Shown here: positions 16,236 to 25,161 of the stretch, piece by piece
Layout: every line of letters starts with the position of its first letter
How positions within the stretch are numbered: position 1 is the stretch's first letter
Made by a program: the position numbers and the translations under genes
Notes under the pieces: model-generated
Databases searched by the model: none
Told to the model about the DNA's origin: nothing
Seen by the model: the letters and a program-made list of their open reading frames with translations, nothing else
Assembly: GCA_942493335.1 (NCBI GenBank)
Contig: OW818693.1
Span: forward strand, 2,666,001 to 2,730,000
DNA length: 64,000 nucleotides
Direction of reading: 5' to 3'
From: JAEWSN01 sp942493335
Lineage (GTDB): Bacteria; Bacillota; Clostridia; DSM-8532

Positions 16236-16496
16236 TCAATCCGCCAGCTGGATGGCCAACTCAACCAGCCACACACATTCCCTCGGCTCCAAGCGATAAT
16301 CCGTCAGATTCGCCTCATATCGGCAGCCGAAAGCATCACCCTCCGGGACTTCCCACTTTTGCACATTGGCTCGGGTGTCCTTCAGCCAATCCACCAATGC
16401 CTTATTGCCCCGCATGGCATATCGCGAATATTGAAGGGTTCTGATATCATCTGGCACCTCACAAGCCGGGTTCGTCATGAATACGTAGGAGCTCAC
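16236..16496 (-). CDS. Short hypothetical protein
   Basis: An 86-codon frame opening with GTG at 16496 and overlapping the end of the DUF1801-like gene by 38 bp in another frame. The middle and end (KWEVPEGDAFGCRYEANLTD, YRLEPRECVWLVELAIQLA) look like real, hydrophobic-patterned protein, but I recognise no family. No good ribosome binding site is seen. It could be the 3' remnant of a larger gene, perhaps the C-terminal beta-domain of a glycosidase. Treat as doubtful. Confidence 0.4.
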   Translation of the reverse strand: MSSYVFMTNPACEVPDDIRTLQYSRYAMRGNKALVDWLKDTRANVQKWEVPEGDAFGCRYEANLTDYRLEPRECVWLVELAIQLAD

Positions 16497-16923
16497 CTTG
16501 GCGATTGGCTACATTCTTATAGTCCCATTGTATTTGTACGGATTTCGTCAGCCATAAGGACAGTTGATGCACATTGATTTCATCGGCACCTGTATAACAC
16601 GCTTCGGCAGCCTTGAATTTCCCTACAGGTCTCAGGTCCTCTTCATCAAAGGACTGTCCGCTCCAGAAAAGCAGTTGGATCCCCTTCCTGATTTTACTAT
16701 ACCCGACGATCGGATTGCCATCGATAAACCAAACAGGGCTTCCATGCCAGATTTTGCTCCTGGCATCTGGCAAATCCCTGTTGATTTGCTCCATCAATGC
16801 TTTGCATGTTATTTGATCAGCCAAGGACTGTGATAGATTATAACCAGTCAAGTCATCAACCGGAACATCCTTCTCCACCCTATCCATCTTTTCCATCTGA
16901 TCCAGCTTATCCAGATTTCGCAT
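16459..16923 (-). CDS. DUF1801-like protein
   Basis: 154 residues. After a charged N-terminus, the body follows the DUF1801 (YdhG-like) pattern: INRDLPDARSKIWHGSPVWF, then VGYSKIRKGIQLLFWSGQSF and VGKFKAAEACYTGADEIN. The family is small, cytoplasmic and of unknown biochemical role. The ATG at 16923 has GGAAGGGG at a proper distance; the ATG at 16932 lies directly against that site. The first ~20 codons (MRNLDKLDQMEKMDRVEKD) come from a degenerate 9-bp tandem repeat and are probably not part of the ancestral domain. Confidence 0.75.
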   Translation of the reverse strand: MRNLDKLDQMEKMDRVEKDVPVDDLTGYNLSQSLADQITCKALMEQINRDLPDARSKIWHGSPVWFIDGNPIVGYSKIRKGIQLLFWSGQSFDEEDLRPVGKFKAAEACYTGADEINVHQLSLWLTKSVQIQWDYKNVANRQGELLRIHDEPGL

Positions 16924-16934
16924 CCGATCCATCC
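16872..16934. repeat. Degenerate 9-bp tandem repeat at the DUF1801-like gene start
   Basis: Seven consecutive imperfect 9-mers of the type TATCCATCT/GATCCAGCT (plus strand) run from 16872 to 16934, covering the start codons and first 17-20 codons of the minus-strand gene. The unit is a multiple of three, so the repeat encodes a periodic M/L-D-x stretch. Confidence 0.75.
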
Positions 16935-16967
16935 CCTTCCGCCGAAACTGTCCGTATTCAACGAAAA

Positions 16968-17792
16968 TTATCCCAATGCCACATCCAGAATCATCATGAC
17001 CGTAAACCCCAGCATTGCGCCGATCGTTGCAATGTCGGTTCTGGACCCGCCTTCCTCGCGTTGTGCTTCGGGAATCAACTCCTCAATGACAACATAAATC
17101 ATAGCGCCCGCGGCAAAACCCAGGGCATATGGGAGGATGGGCTTCATGGCCAGCACCGCGAGTGCGCCGATCACCCCGGCAATCGGCTCGACAAGTCCGG
17201 AAGCCTGCCCAAGTAAAAAGGCCTTCTTTCTGGAAAGGCCTTCCCTGCGTAGGGGAATGGATACGGCCGCTCCTTCCGGAAAATTCTGCAGACCGATACC
17301 AATCGCCAATGCGATCGCTCCGGCAATCGTCGCTCCTGACGTGCCGCCTTGGGCAGCCGCTCCGAAAGCAACGCCGACGGCAAGACCTTCTGGAATGTTG
17401 TGAAGGGTGATGGCCATGACCAGCAGAATGCTTCTCTGCCAGGTCGACTTCGGACCTTCCGCCTCGGATCTGGGCAAACCCATATGAAGGTGCGGCAACA
17501 ACTTGTCGACAGCATAAAGAAAACAACCACCAAGCAAAAATCCGGCCGCTGCAGTGATCCATGCGACCTGACCCAATTCCTCAGCCATAGCGATACCGGG
17601 CGCCAACAGCGACCAAAAACTGGCGGCAATCATCACGCCGGCTGCAAAGCCGAGCATCCCGTTCAAAAGCGTCTTGTTGATGCTTTTGAAAAAGAATACA
17701 AGCGCCGCACCCAAAGCGGTAACCCCATAAGTGAATAAAGTCCCGATCAATGCCTGTTGGACCGGTGTGAACCTTTCGAAGAATAGAACCAT
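16968..17792 (-). CDS. ZIP-family metal transporter
   Basis: 274 residues with about eight membrane helices. The ZIP signature is clear: ITLHNIPEGLAVGVAFGAAA in the metal-binding fourth helix and GLQNFPEGAAVSIPLRREG in the fifth. There is a short charged loop at about 110-125 (LPHLHMGLPRSEAE), where ZIP proteins carry a His-rich loop. The family moves Zn2+, Fe2+ or Mn2+ into the cytoplasm; this type (ZupT/GufA-like) is broad in specificity. Of several nearby starts, the ATG at 17792 has GGGGAG at about 9 nt. No metalloregulator site was recognised upstream. Confidence 0.92.
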   Translation of the reverse strand: MVLFFERFTPVQQALIGTLFTYGVTALGAALVFFFKSINKTLLNGMLGFAAGVMIAASFWSLLAPGIAMAEELGQVAWITAAAGFLLGGCFLYAVDKLLPHLHMGLPRSEAEGPKSTWQRSILLVMAITLHNIPEGLAVGVAFGAAAQGGTSGATIAGAIALAIGIGLQNFPEGAAVSIPLRREGLSRKKAFLLGQASGLVEPIAGVIGALAVLAMKPILPYALGFAAGAMIYVVIEELIPEAQREEGGSRTDIATIGAMLGFTVMMILDVALG

Positions 17793-17861
17793 ATGCATCA
17801 TCTCCCCACGGATGGCGTGATCGATCGCTCATTCAATGGAATTTATCAGGTCCTATGCGCA

Positions 17862-18605
17862 TCAAATGACTGTTTTTCCCTCCATGCCGTCATTGTGATC
17901 TGTATAACAAATCTGGTCCCGCGACAGATTTGTGTAGATTACGCCCTCTCTTTCATTCATATACTCAATCGTTGCCGGAGACAACAATCTCCGCTTCCCA
18001 TTCAGAGGGCCTTTGACCTTCATGACGAGATAATTGATTTTCCAGTTGTCCGTATCAAGAATATAGTCAATCACGCGTCCAACAACCCCTGCCCTTGCGT
18101 GAAGCTTGCAATCACAGACGTCATGCGTACTGCGCAGATGAACGGCAGCATCATCCCGTGCAGCGGCCATGTGTGAATACTGCGTACTGTCCGCATATTG
18201 CTCGGGATGGAGGGATGGATCGGAGTATCCGCTCTCTTCTTCCACGAAAAAGTCCGGCAAAGATCCCCATAGGCTGGGCCGTTGCCAGTGGGACAGCCAT
18301 CCGCCTTGTGAATACCCTTCGTTCATGGCTTGCCTCGAGACGGGAGGATTCTGGCGAACGACGGGGCTTTCCTTGTATTGGTTCTTTGATAGGGTCAACT
18401 CAATCGTCTTGGCATTGTGATCGATCATCCAAATGGATTGGGGGGAAATCAGGACTTGTTCATCTTTTTCCCAGTTCCACGTATCAACAACCAGATAACG
18501 GACTGTCCAGTTTCTGTCATCGAAAAAGAACTCCGAGACTTGTCCTGCTTCTTCACCCTGTATATGAATCCGATAGCCTTTCAGCATCTTTACATTCCTT
18601 TGCAT
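17862..18605 (-). CDS. Protein with two PRC-barrel domains
   Basis: 247 residues. Two similar beta-barrel units are visible, the first around residues 6-75 (LKGYRIHIQGEEAGQVSEFF, then DRNWTVRYLVVDTW) and the second around 155-225 (GVVGRVIDYILDTDNWKINY, LVMKVKGPLNG), joined by a low-complexity Ser/Tyr/Gln-rich linker. PRC-barrel proteins with this repeated 'D..nW.i.YLVvd' pattern are common soluble proteins of unknown role, often stress-associated. A GGAGG site lies 5 nt before the ATG at 18605. It is divergent from the fucosidase gene. Confidence 0.88.
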   Translation of the reverse strand: MQRNVKMLKGYRIHIQGEEAGQVSEFFFDDRNWTVRYLVVDTWNWEKDEQVLISPQSIWMIDHNAKTIELTLSKNQYKESPVVRQNPPVSRQAMNEGYSQGGWLSHWQRPSLWGSLPDFFVEEESGYSDPSLHPEQYADSTQYSHMAAARDDAAVHLRSTHDVCDCKLHARAGVVGRVIDYILDTDNWKINYLVMKVKGPLNGKRRLLSPATIEYMNEREGVIYTNLSRDQICYTDHNDGMEGKTVI

Positions 18606-18935
18606 AATGCCTCCATTCCGGGAGTATGAACGTGAATCACTCCCTTGGTGGATCTTTACCCTCCCTCATCTATATTTACACGTAAAACCAGAGGATTTAT
18701 TGTGTATCGGTGTGAAAAAAGCCTTCTCATTGGTGGTATTGTTGCTCGACGCATGGAAGAATAAATGATACGCTACTTCAATACTCCTGCGGAGACGGTC
18801 TTGATCCCCCTGCCTGCAAGGTCGGGTGGCCTGCTCAGGAAACACAGGACAAATGAATGGCAGTCGGAGCCGTATGGCGTTGGTATTTTCATTGGATGAA
18901 CGATGACTTGAAAGAAAAAACGGAGGCGATGGGCG
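18606..18935. other. Divergent intergenic region (PRC-barrel gene / fucosidase gene)
   Basis: 330 bp that must hold promoters in both directions. I see no consensus -35/-10 pair that I would defend, and no gene. Confidence 0.5.
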
Positions 18936-20381
18936 ATGCACGGGACAGAAGAGTTGGATGAGCGGCTGGTGGGCGTCATGCCCAGCGCAAGACAGCTGAG
19001 GCTGCAACAGATGGAGTTTTATGCATTTGTGCATTTCACGGTAAATACCTTTACAGGGAAGGAATGGGGCGATGGGACGGAAAGTCCGTCCATCTTCCAT
19101 CCCAGGCAGATGGATGCCGATCAATGGGTGGACGCCATCTCGGCAGGCGGGATGAAAGGGCTGATTCTTACCTGCAAGCATCATGATGGATTCTGCCTGT
19201 GGCCAAGCCGGCATACCGGACATAGCGTGGCTTCCAGCCCATATAAGGCCGGGAGGGGCGACATTGTGGCGGAAGTATCGGACGCCTGCAAAAGAAAGAA
19301 CCTGGCCTTTGGCGTGTATCTTTCTCCCTGGGATAGAAATCACCCCTCCTATGGAACCGGAGAGGCATATGATGACTATGTTGTGGCACAACTGACAGAG
19401 CTGCTGACACAGTATGGGGAGATATGCTCTGTGTGGTTTGACGGTGCCTGCGGCGAAGGAAGAAATGGCAAGAAGCAGGTATATGACTGGGTACGTTACT
19501 ATCAAGTGATACGTACGCTCCAGCCTGATGCCTGCATCCATGTGTGCGGCCCGGATGTGCGGTGGTGTGGAAATGAAGCGGGTGACACACGGGTATCCGA
19601 ATGGAGCGTGGTGCCCAAACGGACCCGCGATACGGAGCGGATTGCGGATCAAAGCCAACAGAACGACTCGGCGGACTTCCGGGAAAGACGGATCCATGCA
19701 CAGGATCAGGACTTGGGAAGCAGGGACCTGCTGCAGCATGAACCCGAATTGATCTGGTACCCGGCAGAAGTGAATACCTCCATTCGTCCCGGTTGGTTCT
19801 ACCATGCCGAAGAGGATGACAAGGTGCGTTCACTCGACGAGCTGCGTCATATCTATCTGAATGCGGTTGGAGGCAATTCAACCTTTCTTCTCAACATACC
19901 GCCCACACCGGAAGGCTTGATCCATCCAAAGGACTGTGAAAGACTTGCTGAACTGGGAACATGGATTCGCCAGACCTTTTCATGCAATCTGGCGGAGGAG
20001 GCCGACTGGACCTCGTCGTCGCCTGTTCCCGGACATGAAGCCTTTCTGGCCAGCCGGGACGATGAAGCGTTTTTCCAGAGTGCCCCGGAAGTGGACGAAC
20101 CTTTTATTGCCCTGAGGTGGACGCAACCCAAACACATACGGTATGTCGTACTCAAAGAGAATCTGATGCTCAGCCAGCGGATAGAACGGTTTATTGTCGA
20201 GACCGAACAGAATGGCGCTTATATTCCAGTCCACGAAGGTTCGGTTGTGGGATATAAGCGAATTGTTTCATTGCCCGATGTCATATCCTCTTCAGTCCGG
20301 ATCAGAATCACGGATGCGAGAATGAATCCGGATCTGACCTTTTTGGGTATATACGGCACGAAGGTTCATCCCATGGGATGA
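18936..20381 (+). CDS. GH29 alpha-L-fucosidase
   Basis: 481 residues, the size of GH29 subfamily B enzymes. The catalytic barrel shows MEFYAFVHFTVNTFTGKEWG, the conserved KHHDGFCLWPSRHTGHSV (81-98), and nucleophile Asp169 in ICSVWFDGACGEG. Then come EPELIWYPAEVNTSIRPGWF and NSTFLLNIPPTPEGLI. The last ~100 residues look like a short beta-sandwich. The enzyme removes alpha-1,3/4-linked fucose from glycans. There is no signal peptide, suggesting cytoplasmic action on imported oligosaccharides. Start ATG 18936 has GGAGG about 12 nt upstream. The gene stands alone. Confidence 0.93.
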   Translation: MHGTEELDERLVGVMPSARQLRLQQMEFYAFVHFTVNTFTGKEWGDGTESPSIFHPRQMDADQWVDAISAGGMKGLILTCKHHDGFCLWPSRHTGHSVASSPYKAGRGDIVAEVSDACKRKNLAFGVYLSPWDRNHPSYGTGEAYDDYVVAQLTELLTQYGEICSVWFDGACGEGRNGKKQVYDWVRYYQVIRTLQPDACIHVCGPDVRWCGNEAGDTRVSEWSVVPKRTRDTERIADQSQQNDSADFRERRIHAQDQDLGSRDLLQHEPELIWYPAEVNTSIRPGWFYHAEEDDKVRSLDELRHIYLNAVGGNSTFLLNIPPTPEGLIHPKDCERLAELGTWIRQTFSCNLAEEADWTSSSPVPGHEAFLASRDDEAFFQSAPEVDEPFIALRWTQPKHIRYVVLKENLMLSQRIERFIVETEQNGAYIPVHEGSVVGYKRIVSLPDVISSSVRIRITDARMNPDLTFLGIYGTKVHPMG

Positions 20382-20460
20382 ACCCTTTGCGTCACCCCAT
20401 CAAGTGCCTGCAGTTATGCGTGGAAGCTCCGCAATCAGCCGGGCTTGATTCATGCAACCC

Positions 20461-22191
20461 TTAATCTTTCCCCTTTGAAGAGAACATCCTGTTCCCGCCC
20501 GAAACATTGAACACCTTCCGGAATCCCTTCCCCAACAGAATGTTCTGGGCGGCATTCCCCGTCACGCCCTTGTTGCAGTAGGTGATGGCTGTGACTTCCG
20601 GATCGAGGCGCTCCGCCGCTGCCCGCAGCTTTTCCTGGGGAATGCTGCGTGCCGACGGAATATGTCCGGCGTCGAACTGTTTCTCCGCTCTGGCGTCAAT
20701 CAGCGTATAGGCTTCTCCGGATGCCATCAGTGCTTCCAGCTCTTCCGCCGTCATGAGCGGTCGTCCTTTGGCGATGGCGTTGTCCAAAATCATCCCGGTA
20801 TAATGGACCGGATCCTTCGTGGTGGAAAACGGAGGCGCATACGCCAGATCCAGATGAAACAAGTCCTCTGCCTTCGCCCCGAAGGTGATGGCGGTCACGA
20901 AGACGTCAATCCGTTTGTCGACGCCGCCTTCACCCACAATCTGCACACCGAGGAGCCGCCCAGTCCTTTTGTCCGCCACTGCCTTGATGGTCATCTCACG
21001 ACCGCCCATGTATTCCGGCCGATCGGGCTTGATGTTGTGACAGACGGCCACCTCATACCCGGCCGCTTTTGCATCCCGTTCCGACAATCCGGTCTGCGCG
21101 ACAGTTTTGTCATACACGAGGAAGATGCCGGTCCCGAGAACACCCCGGAATTCCAGAGTTCCGCCGGTTGCGCAATCCCCGGCGATGCGGCCCGTCTTGT
21201 TCGCTGTGGAGCCAAGGGGACGATAGACCGGAGCGCCTGTCACAAGATGGAAGTGTTCGATGCAATCCCCGCAGGCGTAAACATCCGGGATATTGGTCCG
21301 CATCCTTTCATCCACGGCAATCGCGCCGGTTGCACCCAGGTGTACGCCGGCTTCCTTGGCCAGGCCCACTTCCGGACGTACGCCTGTCGCCACGATGACG
21401 ATGTCCGCCGGGATGACGGTTCCCGCTGTATCGGATGAGTCCGCTGTATCTGTGGTTCCCACCTTACTGGCGCTACCCGGCGCAACGCTTGATCCCGCCG
21501 AGGCAGTTGCTCCAACGGACAGCACGACCCGATCCGCTTCAATGGATGTCACCCCGCTGTTCGTGCGAACTTCGACGCCTTTCGCAACCAGATGGGCTTC
21601 GACCAGCGCGGCCATATCGGCATCCAGACCCGGCGTAACCTGGGGTAGCTTCTCAATCAGCGTCACCTTCATGCCAAGCGCTGTAAAATTTTCGCAGACT
21701 TCAAGACCGATGAAGCCTGTCCCGATGATGACCGCTTGTTTCGGCTCATTCCGACGGATGAAGGCATCGATCCGGTTCATGTCGTTGATGTTCCGGAGCA
21801 TGAATACATGCGGATGATCAAGACCCGGCAGCGGAGGCGCCACCGAGCGCGCACCGGTGGCGAGAATCAACGTGTCGTAATGATCCTCGAAAATTTCACC
21901 TGTTTCCAGCTTCTTCACCGTGATTCGCTTTTCTGCCGGTTCCACGCGAAGAACCTCGTGACCGATTCTGACATCGACGTTGTACTTGCTCTTGAAAAAG
22001 GCCGGATCGCGCGGGACCAGCTCCTCGAGACGCTGGACCTGCCGTCCCAGATAATATGGCATTCCACAGCCCGAATAGGAAATGTACGTGTCCTTCTCGT
22101 ACAGGACAATCTCCGCCTCTTCATTGTTTCTGCGGGCTTTGGCTGCGGCCGATGTTCCGGCGGCAACCGCTCCAATGATGATGATTTTCAT
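20461..22191 (-). CDS. CoA-disulfide-reductase-like flavoprotein with C-terminal rhodanese domain
   Basis: 576 residues. FAD-binding GAVAAGTSAAAKAR (N-terminus), single redox cysteine Cys42 in YSGCGMPYYLG, an NAD-binding VIIGTGFIGLEVCE, and the FAD motif NIPDVYACGDCIE place it with CoA-disulfide/NADH-oxidase-type reductases. Residues ~475-570 form a rhodanese domain with catalytic Cys in TYCNKGVTGN. An oddity is a ~30-residue Ala/Ser/Thr/Gly-rich insertion (residues 228-258, DNA 21418-21510) before the 'VIVATGVRPE' segment. It follows acr3 by 16 bp, so it is the third gene of the arsenic operon. A role in thiol or persulfide redox linked to arsenic handling is inferred. Confidence 0.88.
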   Translation of the reverse strand: MKIIIIGAVAAGTSAAAKARRNNEEAEIVLYEKDTYISYSGCGMPYYLGRQVQRLEELVPRDPAFFKSKYNVDVRIGHEVLRVEPAEKRITVKKLETGEIFEDHYDTLILATGARSVAPPLPGLDHPHVFMLRNINDMNRIDAFIRRNEPKQAVIIGTGFIGLEVCENFTALGMKVTLIEKLPQVTPGLDADMAALVEAHLVAKGVEVRTNSGVTSIEADRVVLSVGATASAGSSVAPGSASKVGTTDTADSSDTAGTVIPADIVIVATGVRPEVGLAKEAGVHLGATGAIAVDERMRTNIPDVYACGDCIEHFHLVTGAPVYRPLGSTANKTGRIAGDCATGGTLEFRGVLGTGIFLVYDKTVAQTGLSERDAKAAGYEVAVCHNIKPDRPEYMGGREMTIKAVADKRTGRLLGVQIVGEGGVDKRIDVFVTAITFGAKAEDLFHLDLAYAPPFSTTKDPVHYTGMILDNAIAKGRPLMTAEELEALMASGEAYTLIDARAEKQFDAGHIPSARSIPQEKLRAAAERLDPEVTAITYCNKGVTGNAAQNILLGKGFRKVFNVSGGNRMFSSKGKD

Positions 22192-22207
22192 CCGGCATCC
22201 TTTCTGC

Positions 22208-23299
22208 TTACTTCGTTCCGAGCGAAGCCGTTGTACTGCTTTTCACGCTTTCCGGGAACCAGAGCGTCGTTCTGTTGGCGATTTTGACAAGGATCAGCAT
22301 GACCGGCACTTCCGTCAGGACGCCGACAACCGTCGCAAGCGCCGCACCGGAGGTCAATCCGAACAGGGAGATGGCAACCGCAACCGAGAGTTCAAAGAAG
22401 TTGCTTGCTCCGATCATGCCTGCAGGTGCGGCAATATTGTGCGGCAGCTTCCACCATTTCGCCCAGCCGTAAGCAATGAAAAAGATCAGGAAGGTCTGGA
22501 TCGTAAGCGGAATGGCAATCAGAAGGATGTGCAGCGGATTTGAAAGGATGATTTCTCCCTGGAAGGAAAAGATGATGATCAAGGTCAGCAGCAGCCCGAT
22601 GATCGTCGTGTTGTCAAATTTCTTCAGGAAAACATTGTTGAAATAGTCCAGCCCTTTCTTCCGAACGACGGCATTGCGCGTCACAAATCCGGCGGAAAGC
22701 GGAATGACCACGAATAGAAAGACCGACAGGAGCAAGGTGTCCCATGGGATCTTCACGCCTCCCACGCCAAGCAGGAACGCGACGATTGGGGTGAACGCCA
22801 CAAGAATGATCAGGTCGTTGACCGCGACCTGGACCAGCGTATACGCGGCATCCCCCTTGGTCAGATAACTCCACACGAAGACCATGGCCGTGCAGGGCGC
22901 CGCTCCGAGCAGAATGGCGCCCGCGAGGTACTCTTTGGCAAGGTTCGTTGGAATCAGGTTCTTGAAGACGACAAACAGGAAAAAGGAAGCGATGGCATAC
23001 ATGGTGAACGGCTTGATCAGCCAATTGGTTACGCAGGTCACAACCAGTCCCTTAGGTTTTTTGGTGGAACGGACAATGCTTTTGAAGTCGATTTTAAGCA
23101 TCATCGGGTAAATCATGAGCCAGATGAGGATGGCAACGGGAATGGAAACCTTCGCGTACTCGAACTTGTTCAAGGTGGCCGGAACAATCGGCAGCCACTG
23201 CCCCAGCATGACGCCGGCAACAATGCACAACGCGACCCACAAGGTCAGGTATTTTTCAAAGGGACCAAGACCTTTCCCATCCGTACTTTTGTTTTTCAC
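22208..23299 (-). CDS. acr3: Arsenite efflux permease, ACR3 family
   Basis: 363 residues with ten membrane helices. ACR3 signatures include GQWLPIVPATLNKFEYAKVS, IPVAILIWLMIYPMMLKIDF, GAAPCTAMVFVWSYL with the essential cysteine of the fourth helix, and GASNFFELSVAVAISLFGL near the end. It exports As(OH)3 or antimonite, driven by the proton gradient. The start is probably the GTG at 23299: the AAGGAGG site is 7 nt away, whereas the ATG at 23305 is only 1 nt from it. It lies 58 bp after arsR and 16 bp before the flavoprotein gene. Confidence 0.95.
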   Translation of the reverse strand: MKNKSTDGKGLGPFEKYLTLWVALCIVAGVMLGQWLPIVPATLNKFEYAKVSIPVAILIWLMIYPMMLKIDFKSIVRSTKKPKGLVVTCVTNWLIKPFTMYAIASFFLFVVFKNLIPTNLAKEYLAGAILLGAAPCTAMVFVWSYLTKGDAAYTLVQVAVNDLIILVAFTPIVAFLLGVGGVKIPWDTLLLSVFLFVVIPLSAGFVTRNAVVRKKGLDYFNNVFLKKFDNTTIIGLLLTLIIIFSFQGEIILSNPLHILLIAIPLTIQTFLIFFIAYGWAKWWKLPHNIAAPAGMIGASNFFELSVAVAISLFGLTSGAALATVVGVLTEVPVMLILVKIANRTTLWFPESVKSSTTASLGTK

Positions 23300-23357
23300 A
23301 CGCATTCCTCCTTGTTCTTGTTGTTGCACGATCTCTCGATTTCACGCCACGATCATG

Positions 23358-23675
23358 TCAAGACTCACAGGTCAGATCCGTTGTGTTGCAGACACAATCC
23401 GGCTTTGGCTCAGTCAGTACGTTTATCAGAAGATGAATTTCGTCGACCCTCGGCTTGTTGATCGTGTAGTAAATCCATGTGGCATCCTTTCGTGATGTCA
23501 CCAATCCGCATTCCAGCAAAACCTTCATGTGATGCGAAAGTGTCGGCTGCGATATGGACAATGCTTCCAATATCCTGCAGGCGCACAATTCGCCGCAGGA
23601 CAGGACATCAAGGATTCTCAGCCGGGTCGGTTCGCCCAATGCCTTGAATACGGAAGCTTCATGTTCGTAGTCCAT
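23358..23675 (-). CDS. arsR: ArsR-family arsenic-responsive repressor
   Basis: 105 residues. The winged helix reads FKALGEPTRLRILDVLSCGE then LSISQPTLSHHMKVLLECGL and the wing TSRKDATWIYYTI. The arsenite site of classic ArsR proteins is present as ELCACR (Cys31, Cys33) in the first DNA-binding helix, with an additional cysteine at 27 and three more at the C-terminus (CVCNTTDLTC). Binding of As(III) releases the repressor from its operator. First gene of the arsR-acr3-flavoprotein operon; its promoter with direct repeats is at 23787-23833. Confidence 0.95.
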   Translation of the reverse strand: MDYEHEASVFKALGEPTRLRILDVLSCGELCACRILEALSISQPTLSHHMKVLLECGLVTSRKDATWIYYTINKPRVDEIHLLINVLTEPKPDCVCNTTDLTCES

Positions 23676-23786
23676 CCTTCACACCCCGTTCATCATCCAC
23701 ATGCCCATCGGTTCGCAGCGCATGCTGCGAGCGTGTTTCGGTTCTTTGGATTCGCATGCCCGTGAGCAAATCACCCCTGCAGATCG

Positions 23787-23833
23787 ATTTTAATCTATTC
23801 ATCGATGTGTGTCAATATTTATATTCATCTATG
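23787..23833 (-). promoter_or_regulatory. ars operon promoter and probable ArsR operator
   Basis: On the minus strand TTGACA (23810-23815) and TAAAAT (23787-23792) are spaced by 17 bp. Two direct repeats of the type AT(A/C)GATGAATA flank the -35 box (one at about 23823-23833, one inside the spacer at 23795-23806). AT-rich repeats at this position are typical of ArsR sites. The promoter is seen directly; operator function is inferred. Confidence 0.85.
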
Positions 23834-23861
23834 TTTGGATATGCCTGCAGGAACGCGCCCA

Positions 23862-25022
23862 CTACCCTCCCTGCGTGCGCCGATAAGCAGCCGGAGTGGT
23901 TCCCGACGCTTTTCGAAAAACGGAAATGAAGTAATTCTGCGTGGCAAATCCCAGCTGCGTCGCTATTTCCGAGATGGGCGACGATGTAAGGACAAGAAGC
24001 CGTTCCGCCTCCCGGACCTTCTCCCCCGTTACAAAGGCTGAGATCGTCATCCCGGTCTTCTGCCTGAAATGCCGGCACAGATAGGAACGGTTCAAGTGCA
24101 GATGGGCAGCAAGGTCCGAGGTCTGCACCGGTTCGGACAGATGGCGCAATACATATCCGCTGACGCGCGAAACAATGGAGGAGTCGCTTGATAGCTTGTG
24201 TGCACGCGCCACCAGGCGAGTATATTCAAGAAACATGTGCCTGATATAGTCGAGAATCTCCGGGTATGTCTGGAGCTGCTCAATATGCAGCAGGTATTCA
24301 TCCGCCCGCAGAATGGCGGTCGAATAGTCCAGCCCTCCGTGAATGGCTGCGCGTGACACGATGGCAGTGGTCATGATGAACGTATTCTTGAAAGAGCGGA
24401 CGGCGTCTTCCGCCAGGTAGCCGAAATCCGCGGCGGCCTGCCGATCCTGGAACAATATCCGTTCCAATGCCGCCTCATTTCCGGTCTCGACCGCCAGTAG
24501 AATGGCATTCTCCAGCCGCTGATCCATTTCAAGCATCAAGGGTTGCGGCGAAACCGGTATTCTCATGCTTCTTTTCGTCTGGCCCCACGGCAGTGTCTCC
24601 ACTTCCGGCACGGTCCCGATCCCGATGATTGTCCCGATAAGACGCAGCACTTCATGAAACCGCGGCAGGTTGCAGGGCGGAAGGCTGCGGAACCAGCGCG
24701 TCACCTCAAGTTCACGTCCGGCCGGAAGATTGAAGAACGCCAGAACCTCCCGGGATGTTCTTCGGGCCCCATCGTATGCGGATACAGGTCCCGCCACCAC
24801 GATGTGTTCACCGAAGCGGACACATCCCAGAAACAGATAGGCTGGCGCGACGGAGCAGAACAATCCATCACGCGGCGGCGTATGCTTCAATCCAAAATCC
24901 AATGCGGGATTCGGTTCGAAAGTACCGCAGGACAGGACCACACCTTCGCGATCCCGGACGGCAATCGGCACACCGGTGGAACCGGAGAGCAGCCGAAGCA
25001 TTGGTTCGCAGGACAGCGTCAT
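23862..25022 (-). CDS. AraC-family regulator with a large N-terminal domain
   Basis: 386 residues. The N-terminal ~270 residues include a PocR-like or GAF-like opening (LSGSTGVPIAVRDREGVVLS, then GLFCSVAPAYLFLGCVRFGE) and a helical middle. The last 100 residues are an AraC DNA-binding domain: VQTSDLAAHLHLNRSYLCRH and ISEIATQLGFATQNYFISVF, ending GTTPAAYRRT. The start at 25022 is supported by AAGGGGG about 8 nt upstream. It is divergent from the large alpha/beta-hydrolase gene across a 139-bp gap and probably controls it and the transporter beyond. Confidence 0.9.
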   Translation of the reverse strand: MTLSCEPMLRLLSGSTGVPIAVRDREGVVLSCGTFEPNPALDFGLKHTPPRDGLFCSVAPAYLFLGCVRFGEHIVVAGPVSAYDGARRTSREVLAFFNLPAGRELEVTRWFRSLPPCNLPRFHEVLRLIGTIIGIGTVPEVETLPWGQTKRSMRIPVSPQPLMLEMDQRLENAILLAVETGNEAALERILFQDRQAAADFGYLAEDAVRSFKNTFIMTTAIVSRAAIHGGLDYSTAILRADEYLLHIEQLQTYPEILDYIRHMFLEYTRLVARAHKLSSDSSIVSRVSGYVLRHLSEPVQTSDLAAHLHLNRSYLCRHFRQKTGMTISAFVTGEKVREAERLLVLTSSPISEIATQLGFATQNYFISVFRKASGTTPAAYRRTQGG

Positions 25023-25161
25023 GATATGTGCCCCCTTCCGAACGTGTGTTGAATCATGTCAATTTATTGTACATCAGGCGACAATAGTGGTATACAGCGC
25101 CTCGATCGTTTTCGTACAATTTGTACAATCCCCTACGCGAAAACAGACTGCGAGGTGTGCA

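Noticed and set aside
18666..19805. 379-codon minus-strand frame
   Set aside because: Antisense to the GH29 fucosidase, proline/histidine-rich without any recognisable fold.
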